64,000 bases of DNA, from assembly GCA_002506535.1 (NCBI GenBank), contig DAXT01000014.1, positions 30,315 through 94,314 on the forward strand, read 5' to 3'. Shown here in pieces: positions 45,335-53,932 of this stretch. The position numbers were made by a program, and so were the translations under genes. Positions within the stretch are counted from its first letter, which is position 1. Every line of letters starts with the position of its first letter. Source of the stretch: Methanothrix harundinacea. Its GTDB lineage: Archaea; Halobacteriota; Methanosarcinia; Methanotrichales; Methanotrichaceae. The notes beneath the pieces are model-generated. The model was not told the DNA's origin. It saw nothing but the letters and a program-made list of their open reading frames with translations, and made no database searches.

Positions 45335-46717
45335 ATGACCAAGGAGTACAAAACGATTAACGAGATCAAGGGCCCTCTCCTCTTCGTCGAGAAGACCGAG
45401 CCCGTAGGTTTTAGCGAGCTCGTGGAGATCCGGACCGAGAAGGGAGAAGTGAAGAGAGGCCAGGTTCTGGACACCTCTAACGAAGTCGTCGTAGTCCAGG
45501 TATTCGAGGGAACGGGGGGCCTCGGCAAGGAGTCCTCTGTGAAGTTCACCGGGGACGTCATCAAGATGCCCCTCTCTCCTGACATCATCGGGAGAGTTCT
45601 TTCAGGATCAGGGCAGCCCAAGGACGGCGGCCCGCCGATCGTTCCCGATGTGGAGAGGGAGATCGCCGGCGCGGCGATAAACCCCGCCGCGCGAGAGAAG
45701 CCGAGGGCTTTCATCCAGACCGGCATATCCACCATCGACGGGACCAACACCTTAGTCCGTGGCCAGAAGCTCCCCATCTTCTCCGGAGCAGGTCTTCCTC
45801 ACAACGATGTGGCTCTCCAGATCGCCCGTCAGGCCAAGGCCCTCGGAGAGGCCGAGTCCTTCGCCGTGGTCTTCTGCGCCATGGGTATCACCAACGAGGA
45901 AGCACAGCACTTCATGGCCGACTTCGAGAGGACCGGCGCCCTGGAGAGGGCTGTCATCTTCCTGAACCTGGCTGACGACCCTGCCGTCGAGAGGCTGCTG
46001 ACGCCGAGGCTCGGGCTCACCACCGCTGAGTATCTCGCCTTCGACCTGGACATGCACGTTCTGGTCATCTATACCGACATGACCAACTACTGCGAGGCGA
46101 TGAGACAGATGGGGGCGGCCCGTGAAGAGGTTCCCGGACGAAGAGGATACCCCGGTTACATGTATACCGACCTCGCCATCCAGTACGAGAGGGCCGGGAT
46201 CATCACCGGGAAGAAGGGGTCCATCACCCAGTTCCCCATCCTCACCATGCCCGGCGATGACATCACCCATCCCATACCAGACCTCAGCGGCTACATCACC
46301 GAAGGTCAGCTCATCGTATCTCGTGAGCTTCACCGAAAGGGGATATACCCGCCCATCGACATCAGGCCATCCCTCAGCAGGCTGATGAACTCTGGGATCG
46401 GCGCAGGCCACACCCGAGAGGATCACAGGGCGGTCTCAGACCAGCTCTACGCCTACTACGCAGAGGGCTGCGACCTGCGAGGCCTCGTCGCCATCGTCGG
46501 TAAGGAAGCTCTATCAGAGAGGGACAGGCTCGTCCTGGAGTTCGCCGACGCCTTCGAGCAGAAGTTCGTCAACCAGGGCAGAGACGAGGACCGGTCCATC
46601 TTCGATACCCTCGACATCGGATGGAACCTTCTGCAGGCCCTTCCCGAGACGATGCTGACGAGGATCGACGACCACCTCATCAAAAAGTACCACCCCAGGT
46701 ACAGGAAGAAAGAGTGA
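45335..46717 (+). CDS. ahaB: A1AO ATP synthase regulatory subunit B
   Basis: A 460-residue non-catalytic nucleotide-binding subunit alternating with A in the head. It lacks a P-loop Lys at the usual place (IFSGAGLPHNDVALQIARQA) and shows FVVFCAMGI-like AVVFCAMGITNEEAQ and DIRPSLSRLMNSGIG. ATG 45335 after GAGGGTGG; 12 bases after ahaA. Confidence 0.95.
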   Translation: MTKEYKTINEIKGPLLFVEKTEPVGFSELVEIRTEKGEVKRGQVLDTSNEVVVVQVFEGTGGLGKESSVKFTGDVIKMPLSPDIIGRVLSGSGQPKDGGPPIVPDVEREIAGAAINPAAREKPRAFIQTGISTIDGTNTLVRGQKLPIFSGAGLPHNDVALQIARQAKALGEAESFAVVFCAMGITNEEAQHFMADFERTGALERAVIFLNLADDPAVERLLTPRLGLTTAEYLAFDLDMHVLVIYTDMTNYCEAMRQMGAAREEVPGRRGYPGYMYTDLAIQYERAGIITGKKGSITQFPILTMPGDDITHPIPDLSGYITEGQLIVSRELHRKGIYPPIDIRPSLSRLMNSGIGAGHTREDHRAVSDQLYAYYAEGCDLRGLVAIVGKEALSERDRLVLEFADAFEQKFVNQGRDEDRSIFDTLDIGWNLLQALPETMLTRIDDHLIKKYHPRYRKKE

Positions 46718-46721
46718 GATC

Positions 46722-47411
46722 ATGGCCGTAATCAGAGGGACGAAGCCGACTAGGGCGGTTCTGATCGCCCTCAAGAGGAGGATCAAGGTCGCTCAGATGG
46801 GTCACAATCTTCTGAAGATGAAGCGTGACGGTCTGATGATCGAATTCTTTGAGGTCCTCACCCAGGCGAGAACGATCAGGCAGGAGCTTGTGGAGGACTT
46901 CATAAGAGCTGAGCAGAGCCTCAACATGGCCAAGGCCACCGAGGGTGCGCTAGCGATCAAGAGCGTCGCCTTCGCCCTCCAGAAGGAGCCGGCTATAGAG
47001 CTGGAAAGCAGGAACATCATGGGCGTCGTTGTGCCGAAGATTACGGCGGATTCTGTTCAAAAGCAGATGTTTGAGCGTGGATACGGCATCATCGGCACGA
47101 GCGCAGCCATCGACGACGCGGCCGACGCCTACGAGAGCCTCGTAGACAAGATCGTCACCGCCGCAGAGGTGGAGACGGCCCTGATAAAGCTGGTGGAGGA
47201 CATCGAGGCCACCAAGAGACGGGTCAACGCCCTGGAGTTCAAGGTCATCCCCGACATCCGCGATACCGTCCGGTTCATCGGCTTCGCTCTGGAAGAGATG
47301 GAGAGGGACAACCTCGTCAAGCTGAAGATGCTGAAGGGGAAGGCACAGAGGGCCGAGAAGGCCGCAGAAGCCGCGAAGCTGGCGGAAGCGGCGAAATCCA
47401 AGGCTGCATAG
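46722..47411 (+). CDS. ahaD: A1AO ATP synthase subunit D
   Basis: A 229-residue central shaft subunit with two long helices: PTRAVLIALKRRIKVAQMGHNLLKMKRDGL at the start and TKRRVNALEFKVIPDIRDTVRFI near the end, the standard D signature. The C-terminus is Ala/Lys rich (AEKAAEAAKLAEAAK), longer than in many homologues. ATG 46722, 4 bases after ahaB. Confidence 0.94.
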   Translation: MAVIRGTKPTRAVLIALKRRIKVAQMGHNLLKMKRDGLMIEFFEVLTQARTIRQELVEDFIRAEQSLNMAKATEGALAIKSVAFALQKEPAIELESRNIMGVVVPKITADSVQKQMFERGYGIIGTSAAIDDAADAYESLVDKIVTAAEVETALIKLVEDIEATKRRVNALEFKVIPDIRDTVRFIGFALEEMERDNLVKLKMLKGKAQRAEKAAEAAKLAEAAKSKAA

Positions 47412-47433
47412 GCATCTCTTGCGGCGTCATCAT

Positions 47434-47610
47434 ATGCCCAACCTGCTGGAACGAAAGGCGAAAGATTGGTTTGGAACCCCCGAGAAGAAGGCGCGACTGC
47501 TACAGTGGCTCGTGTACATATCGAACATGTACATAATCCTCGGGGTGTTCGTCCTCATTTACGTTCTGTACGGCGATCATCTGGTCGCCCTATGGAACTC
47601 TCTGAGGTGA
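47434..47610 (+). CDS. ahaG: AhaG-like small membrane protein of the ATP synthase operon
   Basis: A 58-residue protein with a charged N-terminus (NLLERKAKDWFGTPEKKARL) and one membrane span (WLVYISNMYIILGVFVLIYVLYG). It matches the small AhaG protein that follows ahaD in Methanosarcina; its role in the enzyme is not established. TTG 47419 is in frame upstream, but ATG 47434 matches the family. It ends the operon, just before a terminator. Confidence 0.8.
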   Translation: MPNLLERKAKDWFGTPEKKARLLQWLVYISNMYIILGVFVLIYVLYGDHLVALWNSLR

Positions 47611-47618
47611 CGGCAAAG

Positions 47619-47672
47619 GGGGAACGGTCCCCAGAAGAACGGGATCCCGGTTCCCCTCAAAACCTATTTTTA
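47619..47672 (+). terminator. Terminator after the ATP synthase operon
   Basis: GGGGAAC (47619-47625) and GTTCCCC (47650-47656) pair, with further pairing inside, followed by CCTATTTTTA at 47663-47672. It lies between the convergent aha operon and the NAD-kinase-like gene and may serve both. Confidence 0.55.
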
Positions 47673-47693
47673 TGTGTCAAGGATATAGGCGGT

Positions 47694-48821
47694 CTAGTCC
47701 ATCCTAACCTTTGATGAAGCTTCTAAATCCTTGAGCTGGGCCATCCTGTAGCCACAGATCACCTGCCTTCTACCCGCAATCATCTCGTCGATCTCCGGGT
47801 CGCCGGTATCCACCAGGAGACGGGGCGTCTCCTTCAGCTTATGAGGGGTCGCGACGATGATCAGGTTCTCAGGCCCGGCCTTCCGGAGGACCTCGCAGCT
47901 TATCTGCTGGCTCCCCCGTCCCAGGACGAACCCCTGGGCTCCTATGGGGCTGACGATGATCTTCGCCCTTCCCACCTCGTCGATGATCCGGAGGAGGTCC
48001 CGTTCCGAGGCGTCTAGGCAGATCGTTTTGCCGTCTTTGATTACGTCAACCCCCAGGAGGGTCTTCTCAACTCCAAGGGATTCGGCGATCTTGGCGGTGG
48101 TGGTCCCCGCCCCCAGGATGTAGGCTGAGCCGTCCCGCATGAACTCCGATGCGAAGATGGCTATCTCTTCTTTGAAGACCTCTTCGTCCCGGCTCGAGTA
48201 GATCTGTTTTCTCTCCTGGACCAGGGCCGGTCTGTAGGGCGTGACAGCGATCCCGTAGATCTTCGTATCGAGGGTCCCGGATCTGTACAGCTCTTCGTCG
48301 ACGTCCACGATCTCCGTCTCCCGGGTCGAGAGGTCCCCTCCCAGCCATTCCCGGATCAGCTCTCCAGCAGCTCTGGGATTTATGGCGAAGACCCCCGAGT
48401 GCATCTTGACTCCGGCGGGGATGCCGATGATGGGGACCTGCGATCCCACGACCTCGGAGACGTCCCGGGCGGTACCGTCGCCGCCACAGAAGACGATGAG
48501 GTCGACCCCGTTCTCGATGAAGGATCTGCAAGCTCTCCGGGTATCGTCGGCGTTGGACACCCCTGTTGACCTATAGACGACATGATATCTATGGCCGGAC
48601 TTCTGGAGGGCCGACTCCCCCATACCTCCGCCGGCCGTCAAGAATAGGGCGTCGACCCCCGAAAGCTCCGCCAGGGCCATCTCGGCCCGGCGGGGTGAGA
48701 CGGGGACCGCCCCTCTAGCCACCGCCTCTGCGGCGAGGCCGTCGGTACCCTTGAGGCCGACGGCTCCGCCCATTCCGGCGATGGGGTTTACGACGAACCC
48801 CACCTTCTTCAGCGGGATCAC
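47694..48821 (-). CDS. ATP-NAD kinase family protein
   Basis: A 375-residue protein of the NAD-kinase/AcoX branch. VGFVVNPIAGMGGAVGLKG, then VFCGGDGTARDV (the GGDGT motif), IGIPAGVKMHSGVFAINPRAAG and GGDLSTRETEIVDVDE follow the long AcoX-like form rather than the short NadK form. Substrate is not certain: NAD phosphorylation or a sugar or lipid kinase role is possible. ATG start. It lies 4 bases downstream of trpB2 on the same strand, so the two are co-transcribed. Confidence 0.82.
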   Translation of the reverse strand: MIPLKKVGFVVNPIAGMGGAVGLKGTDGLAAEAVARGAVPVSPRRAEMALAELSGVDALFLTAGGGMGESALQKSGHRYHVVYRSTGVSNADDTRRACRSFIENGVDLIVFCGGDGTARDVSEVVGSQVPIIGIPAGVKMHSGVFAINPRAAGELIREWLGGDLSTRETEIVDVDEELYRSGTLDTKIYGIAVTPYRPALVQERKQIYSSRDEEVFKEEIAIFASEFMRDGSAYILGAGTTTAKIAESLGVEKTLLGVDVIKDGKTICLDASERDLLRIIDEVGRAKIIVSPIGAQGFVLGRGSQQISCEVLRKAGPENLIIVATPHKLKETPRLLVDTGDPEIDEMIAGRRQVICGYRMAQLKDLEASSKVRMD

Positions 48822-48825
48822 CCCA

Positions 48826-50178
48826 TCAGAACTTGGGTATCTTCGCCAGGGACTGCTTCACCAGCTCTTCAGGGTACTCGTAGTCCACCAGGTTGCCAGA
48901 GAAGTAGGCGTCGTAGGATGATAGGTCGAAGTGGCCGTGGCCGCTGAGGGAGATGACGATCGTCTTCTCCTCGCCGGTCTTCTTGCAGGCGACGGCGTCG
49001 TCGATGGCGGGCTTTATGGCGTGGGACGCCTCGGGGGCGGGGAGGATCCCCTCCGTCCTGGCGAAGGTGACGGCGGCCTTGAATACCTCGTTCTGGTGGA
49101 AGGACATGGCCTCGATGACGCCGTCGTGGACGAGGTTGCAGAGGAGAGGGGCGTCCCCGTGGTACCGGAGGCCTCCGGCATGGATCGAGGGCGGGATGAA
49201 GTCGTGGCCGAGGGTGTACATCTTGAGGAGGGGGGTGAGCCTCGCGGTGTCGCCGAAGTCGTAGGTGAAGAGCCCCTTCGTCAATGTCGGGCAGGCGGAG
49301 GGCTCGCAGGCGACCATCCTGATATCCTTCTTCTCCTTGAGCTTATCGGGTATGAAGGGGAAGACCATCCCGGGGAAGTTGGAGCCGCCGCCGACGCAGC
49401 CGTATATGACGTCGGGATAGTCGTCGGCGATCGCCATCTGCTTTTGCAACTCCTGGCCCTCGACGGTCTGGTGGAGGAGGACGTGGTTTAAGACGGAGCC
49501 GAGGGCGTAGTTGGTGTTCTCGTGGGTCGCCGCGTCCTCGACCGCCTCGGAGATGGCGATCCCCAGACTTCCGCCGGTATTGGGGTGCTCTTTTAAGATC
49601 ATCCTCCCGGCGTTTGTCAGCTCGCTGGGGCTGGCGACGCACTCGGCGCCCCAGACCTGCATGATGGACTTCCGGTAGGGCTTCTGGTCGAAGGACGCCC
49701 TCACCATGTAGACTCTACACTGGATATCGAAGAGGCACGTCGCCATGGATAGGGCTGAGCCCCACTGGCCGGCGCCGGTCTCGGTGGCGATCCTCTCGAC
49801 CCCTTCCTTCATGTTGTAGTAGGCCTGGGCGACGGCGGTATTCGGCTTGTGGCTCCCGGCGGGGCTGACCCCCTCGTACTTGTAGTAGATCTTAGCCGGG
49901 GTCTTGAGGTGCTCCTCGAGCCGGTGAGCCCGATAGAGAGGGGTAGGCCTCCAGAGCTTGAGGATCTCTCTGACCTCGTCGGGTATGTCGATCCACCGGT
50001 CGGTGGACATCTCCTGCCTGATCAGCCCCTTCGGGAAGATCATCTCCAGGTCTTCGGGCTTGAGGGGCTCACCCGTCTGGGGGTGGAGGGGCGGGTCCAG
50101 GGGTGTCAAAAGGTCTGCGGCGACGTTGTACCACCGCTTTGGTATCTCTTCTTCATCCAGCAGAATTTTGGTTCTCAA
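48826..50178 (-). CDS. trpB: TrpB2-type tryptophan synthase beta chain
   Basis: A 450-residue PLP enzyme of the TrpB2 branch, which has an N-terminal extension (RWYNVAADLLTPLDPPLHPQTG) absent from TrpB1. PLP Lys in SPAGSHKPNTAVAQAYY, GAGQWGSALS, the PLP-phosphate loop GCVGGGSNFPG and SGHGHFDLSSYDAY are intact. TrpB2 joins indole and serine to tryptophan, often without TrpA; some act as serine deaminases. No trpA or other trp gene is near. ATG start after a good GGAGG (TCTGGAGGATACGCCC). An imperfect palindrome and TATA box lie upstream. Confidence 0.92.
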   Translation of the reverse strand: MRTKILLDEEEIPKRWYNVAADLLTPLDPPLHPQTGEPLKPEDLEMIFPKGLIRQEMSTDRWIDIPDEVREILKLWRPTPLYRAHRLEEHLKTPAKIYYKYEGVSPAGSHKPNTAVAQAYYNMKEGVERIATETGAGQWGSALSMATCLFDIQCRVYMVRASFDQKPYRKSIMQVWGAECVASPSELTNAGRMILKEHPNTGGSLGIAISEAVEDAATHENTNYALGSVLNHVLLHQTVEGQELQKQMAIADDYPDVIYGCVGGGSNFPGMVFPFIPDKLKEKKDIRMVACEPSACPTLTKGLFTYDFGDTARLTPLLKMYTLGHDFIPPSIHAGGLRYHGDAPLLCNLVHDGVIEAMSFHQNEVFKAAVTFARTEGILPAPEASHAIKPAIDDAVACKKTGEEKTIVISLSGHGHFDLSSYDAYFSGNLVDYEYPEELVKQSLAKIPKF

Positions 50179-50207
50179 GGGCGTATCCTCCAGAAACGAT
50201 GAGTTTT

Positions 50208-50227
50208 GATGTACTCAAATGTGCATC
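50208..50227 (-). promoter_or_regulatory. trpB: Imperfect palindrome in the trpB2 leader
   Basis: GATGTAC (50208-50214) and GTGCATC (50221-50227) match as inverted arms at 6 of 7 positions around a 6-base spacer. It lies between the start codon (50178) and a TATA-like TTAAATAACG at about 50243-50252. TGTAC/TGTGCA resembles the TGTACA half-site of archaeal TrpY, a loose match. Confidence 0.3.
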
Positions 50228-50385
50228 AGGGTAATGATGGCGGCGTTATTTAAGGGTTTTGGGGACGAAAACATAGTGCTAAAACTTACATATTAATTTA
50301 ATCTTATATACAAATAATTTTGATTTAGGATCATCTGGTAATCATTATATTGTTTTGATGAAACAAATCTATCGTTGAAAGAAAT

Positions 50386-51669
50386 TTAATTATTTAATAG
50401 AGAAGTTTGAATTAATTCTGCTATTGCTGATTCTATTAGTATCATTAATCCATTAAGTTGCTTGTCGTCAATATCGAATTTCAATTCATGCGTTCCACGG
50501 CTTAATATGTCGATAATTTCAATAACAAGTGAAATCCGCTTACTTATCACACTCTCTAGAGGATCTTCACTAATACTCCTGTATATATATCTAAGTCTGC
50601 CTTTCCTTGTTGGTTTCCCCTCATGGAAATCATTTTTATTAATGCTCCAGGATTTAATTTCTTCATCCGGTGCAAGTTCGCGCAATATATGTGTGAATAA
50701 CTCTCTTAAAGAAACAGCAAGATGCCTATTTTTGTCAGGATTATTTGAGTTCAAGGCATTTCTGGCCCCAATCCATATATTATAAAGTTCTGGTTTTAGT
50801 TCCGATAATAGAGATAAAAATTCATCTTCTACAGAATTATATGTTTTATATCTTATAACTTTATTCTCCTCACGTTCATTATAACTCTCATCAGTAAAAA
50901 TGTCCTTAATCAGGTCGGTAGTGATGAAAAACCCTCTGGCGGCAAGATCTGGAACGACTGAAGGCAATTCGATCTGATCAATTTTAAATTCTTGTAGGGC
51001 TGTTGAGTATGAATTCGAATAATCTATAAATGATTTGGCTATGTTTGCCATATCGTCATTTTCTGATACAATAGCGATCCCGATTTCATTCCACGGTATT
51101 TGAGATATAGAACCTAACTGGAGGTCTGAGGTGGAGAGATCTTTGATCCACATCTCATTAAGTTGCGATTCAAACTCAAGACTTCTACTACTCAGTTGGT
51201 TCCCGAGAAGTTCTAATGAGTTTTGACATGCTTCTATAGCTGGGGTTTGATAAATAGTTTCACTCATTCCGATCATATTTTCAGGAATTATACTCTCAAA
51301 TGGATTTTCTAAAAGACCTTTTGGAATTTGACATGCTTCGATAGCTGGGTTTGATAAATAGCTTCCGATCATATTTTCAGGAATTATACTCTGTAATGGA
51401 TTTTCTAAAAGACCTATTGGATTTTGACATGCTTCGATAGCTGGGATTTGAGAGATAGTTTCATTAATTTCGATCATATTTTCAGGAATCACACTATTCA
51501 GTTGTTTTTCGAGAAGCTCTATTGAGTTTTGATACGCATCGACAGTCGGGATTTGGTTTATAGACTCGTCTATCTTAAATATCGTTTCAAAAGCACTATC
51601 TCGAAGCATGTTCTCCATGCGCCTCATCGCGCTTTCGTATGCATCAATTTCCGGAATTCCCATTAGCAT
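50386..51669 (-). CDS. AT-rich repeat-bearing protein, possible pPIWI-associated-nuclease-like domain
   Basis: A 427-residue soluble protein with strikingly AT-rich DNA compared with all neighbours. Residues about 35-175 are four imperfect 32-35-residue repeats (QIPAIEACQNPIGLLENPL, SIIPENMIG). A middle unrecognised region follows. Residues about 280-425 show LLSELKPELYNIWIGARNAL, NNPDKNRHLAVSLRELFTHI and LRELAPDEEIKSW, which to me resembles the predicted pPIWI-associating nuclease group seen in conflict systems; I could not confirm this. ATG 51669, with ATG 51663 an alternative. No partner gene (PIWI, helicase) is adjacent. Probably acquired by transfer. Confidence 0.6.
   Translation of the reverse strand: MLMGIPEIDAYESAMRRMENMLRDSAFETIFKIDESINQIPTVDAYQNSIELLEKQLNSVIPENMIEINETISQIPAIEACQNPIGLLENPLQSIIPENMIGSYLSNPAIEACQIPKGLLENPFESIIPENMIGMSETIYQTPAIEACQNSLELLGNQLSSRSLEFESQLNEMWIKDLSTSDLQLGSISQIPWNEIGIAIVSENDDMANIAKSFIDYSNSYSTALQEFKIDQIELPSVVPDLAARGFFITTDLIKDIFTDESYNEREENKVIRYKTYNSVEDEFLSLLSELKPELYNIWIGARNALNSNNPDKNRHLAVSLRELFTHILRELAPDEEIKSWSINKNDFHEGKPTRKGRLRYIYRSISEDPLESVISKRISLVIEIIDILSRGTHELKFDIDDKQLNGLMILIESAIAELIQTSLLNN
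51222..51630. repeat. Near-identical 105-bp tandem repeats within the AT-rich gene
   Basis: The block starting TTTGACATGCTTC occurs at 51222, 51327 and 51423, with a more diverged copy at 51528. Periods are 105, 96 and 105 bases, all multiples of three, so copy changes would keep the frame. Confidence 0.75.
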
Positions 51670-51752
51670 CCTTCTATACGTAGCAGTTATATATGTCTTT
51701 TGATATGGTTCTCATGTCGTTTCTCTCCTACTTCTAATTCGTCCAAGGGTCA

Positions 51753-51763
51753 AAGTTTATCTA
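51753..51763 (+). promoter_or_regulatory. TATA box of the leuC-type gene
   Basis: AAGTTTATCTA at 51753-51763 is about 30 bases before ATG 51787. The AT-rich gene diverges on the other side. Confidence 0.4.
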
Positions 51764-51786
51764 TTTTGGCGGTGATCTCTCCGGCC

Positions 51787-53049
51787 ATGGCTGGTTATAC
51801 CCTCTCTGAGAAGATCTTCTCTCGAGCCTCGAAGAAGGAGGTGAGGGCCGGCGAGTTCGTGATGGCCGATATCGACAGGGCCATGGTCCACGACATCACC
51901 GGCCCCCTGGCGGTGAAGGGGTTTTATGAGATCGCAGGCGAGGACGGAGCGGTCTGGGACCCTTCCAGGATAGTCGTGCTCTTTGATCATCAGGTCCCGG
52001 CGGACAGCCTCGCGGCCGCCGAGAACCACATTATGCTGCGAAAGTTTGCAAAAGAGCAGGGTATCCTCAACTACGACATCTTCGAGGGGGTCTGCCACCA
52101 GGTGATGCCGGAGAAGGGGCACGCCCTCCCCGGAGACCTCGTCGTCGGCTCCGACTCCCATACCTGCACCTACGGCGCCCTGGGCGCCTTCTCCACCGGG
52201 ATCGGGAGCACCGATATGGCCTCGGTCTTCGCCACAGGAAAGCTCTGGTTCATGGTCCCCGAGACGCTGAGGCTCAAAGCCGAGGGGAGGCTCTCTAGGC
52301 TCGTCACCTCCAAAGACGTCGTCCTGAGGATGATCGGCGACATCGGCGCCGACGGCGCCACCTACAAGGCCTGCGAGTTTGCGGGCTCCGCGGTATCGAG
52401 GATGTCCGTCCCCGAGAGGATGACGATGGCCAACATGGCGATCGAGATGGGCGGAAAGGCGGGGCTCGTTGACCCCGACGAGACTACCTATCGATACATC
52501 GAAGAGAGGGTCGGGAGCTTCAATCGAAAGACGGTCCTCCACGGCGACGACGACGCCGTCTTCGATGAGAAGATCTGGGATGTCAGCGACCTTCCGCCCC
52601 AGGTCGCCGTCCCCCACAACGTCGATAACGTCGTGGCGGCGAGCGAGCTTGCCGGAACTAAGATCGACCAGGTCTTCCTCGGCTCCTGCACCAACGGGAG
52701 GTTCGAGGACCTCGCCCTCGCCGCCGAGGTGATGAGAGGCGAGCCCCTGGCCCGGGGGGTCCGGATGGTGGTGATCCCCGCCAGCAGGACCGAGTACATG
52801 AAGGCCCTCCGGGCGGGGCTCGTGGAGACGTTCATGGAGGCGGGCGCCACCGTCGAGTCTCCCTGCTGCGGCCCCTGCATGGGCGGAAGCTTCGGCCTTC
52901 TGGGGGACGGGGAGGTATCCCTCTCGACGTCTAACCGAAACTTCCAGGGCCGCCAGGGTAGCCCCAAGGCCCGGGTTTACCTCTCCTCCCCGGCGACGGC
53001 TGCCGCGGGGGCGATCACCGGCGAGATCACCGACCCGAGGGAGATCTGA
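51787..53049 (+). CDS. leuC: 3-isopropylmalate dehydratase/homoaconitase large subunit
   Basis: A 420-residue aconitase-fold subunit with the 4Fe-4S cluster. MAGYTLSEKIFSRASKKEV is the standard start, VGSDSHTCTYGALGAFSTGIGSTDMA the cluster loop, LGSCTNGRFEDL and SPCCGPCMGG the other Cys ligands. In methanogens this subunit serves either leucine synthesis (LeuC) or coenzyme B synthesis (HacA); the choice is set by the small subunit, which is not in the window. The frame is open from 51700, but 51787 gives the family length. Confidence 0.9.
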   Translation: MAGYTLSEKIFSRASKKEVRAGEFVMADIDRAMVHDITGPLAVKGFYEIAGEDGAVWDPSRIVVLFDHQVPADSLAAAENHIMLRKFAKEQGILNYDIFEGVCHQVMPEKGHALPGDLVVGSDSHTCTYGALGAFSTGIGSTDMASVFATGKLWFMVPETLRLKAEGRLSRLVTSKDVVLRMIGDIGADGATYKACEFAGSAVSRMSVPERMTMANMAIEMGGKAGLVDPDETTYRYIEERVGSFNRKTVLHGDDDAVFDEKIWDVSDLPPQVAVPHNVDNVVAASELAGTKIDQVFLGSCTNGRFEDLALAAEVMRGEPLARGVRMVVIPASRTEYMKALRAGLVETFMEAGATVESPCCGPCMGGSFGLLGDGEVSLSTSNRNFQGRQGSPKARVYLSSPATAAAGAITGEITDPREI

Positions 53050-53124
53050 TCCGGCCTCCAGGCCGGGGGGGCCGTACGATATCCGTACCTCGATCCCCGA
53101 TGTCTTCTGGATAGAGCATATACC

Positions 53125-53925
53125 ATGAAAGTCGCCTTCAAGCTCGGCTACCTCGGAAGGAACTACCACGGCTTCCAGCTCCAGCCCGGAGTCCCGACGG
53201 TCCAGGCCGCCGTCGGCGAAGCGCTGCGGTCGCTCAAATTGAACGACGGGAGGTTCTGCTACGCCGGGAGGACCGACCGGGGGGTCTCCGCCCTCTCCCA
53301 GGTGATCGACTTCTACATCGACCCGGCCAGGGCCGGTCTCGCCGTCCCCCGGGTCCTCAACAGCAGGCTCCCCCCGGACGTCTGGGCCTGGGCGGTCGCC
53401 TCTGTCCCCGAGAACTTCAGCGCGCGCCACGCCGCCCTCTGGCGGGAGTACAGGTACATCCTTCCGGAGGGGGGCATCGACGTCGATCTGATGAGGGAGG
53501 CGGCCTGCAGGCTCCAGGGGGTCCACGACTTTAGAAATTTCTCCTCGGAGAAGACGAGGCCGACCACCCGGGATCTGATGAAGATCGAAATATCGGAGGA
53601 TGACGGGATGATAATTCTGGAGGTCAGGTCCGACGGATTTCTCTGGAATATGGTGAGGAAGATCGCCACCGCTCTTGCCGTTGTGGGCAGAGGCGAGCGG
53701 GAACCGGAATGGGTCGATCTCCTCCTCGATTCGAGGACGAACCAGGGGGTAGCCGCCGCCCCCGCCGAGGGGCTGATACTGATGGACGTAGGATACCAGG
53801 GTATCGACTGGAGGGTGGAGCCCTACTCCATCAGGATGGCAAATGAGAGGCTCACTGCCGTTTGGAAAAGAGATGCGGCCCTGGCGGAGGCGACGAGGGT
53901 CCTCGCCAGGTCCATGGTCGTATGA
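53125..53925 (+). CDS. truA: tRNA pseudouridine synthase A
   Basis: A 266-residue enzyme that makes pseudouridine at tRNA positions 38-40. YLGRNYHGFQLQPGVPTVQ opens the fold, YAGRTDRGVSALSQV holds the catalytic Asp, and NFSSEKTRPTTRDL and GFLWNMVRKI match the family. ATG 53125. Convergent with tfb, 7 bases between stops. Confidence 0.92.
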   Translation: MKVAFKLGYLGRNYHGFQLQPGVPTVQAAVGEALRSLKLNDGRFCYAGRTDRGVSALSQVIDFYIDPARAGLAVPRVLNSRLPPDVWAWAVASVPENFSARHAALWREYRYILPEGGIDVDLMREAACRLQGVHDFRNFSSEKTRPTTRDLMKIEISEDDGMIILEVRSDGFLWNMVRKIATALAVVGRGEREPEWVDLLLDSRTNQGVAAAPAEGLILMDVGYQGIDWRVEPYSIRMANERLTAVWKRDAALAEATRVLARSMVV

Positions 53926-53932
53926 AGCCGGT

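Noticed and set aside
51757..53526. 589-residue minus-strand frame opposite leuC and truA
   Set aside because: It spans two well-supported plus-strand genes and is composed of antisense codons.
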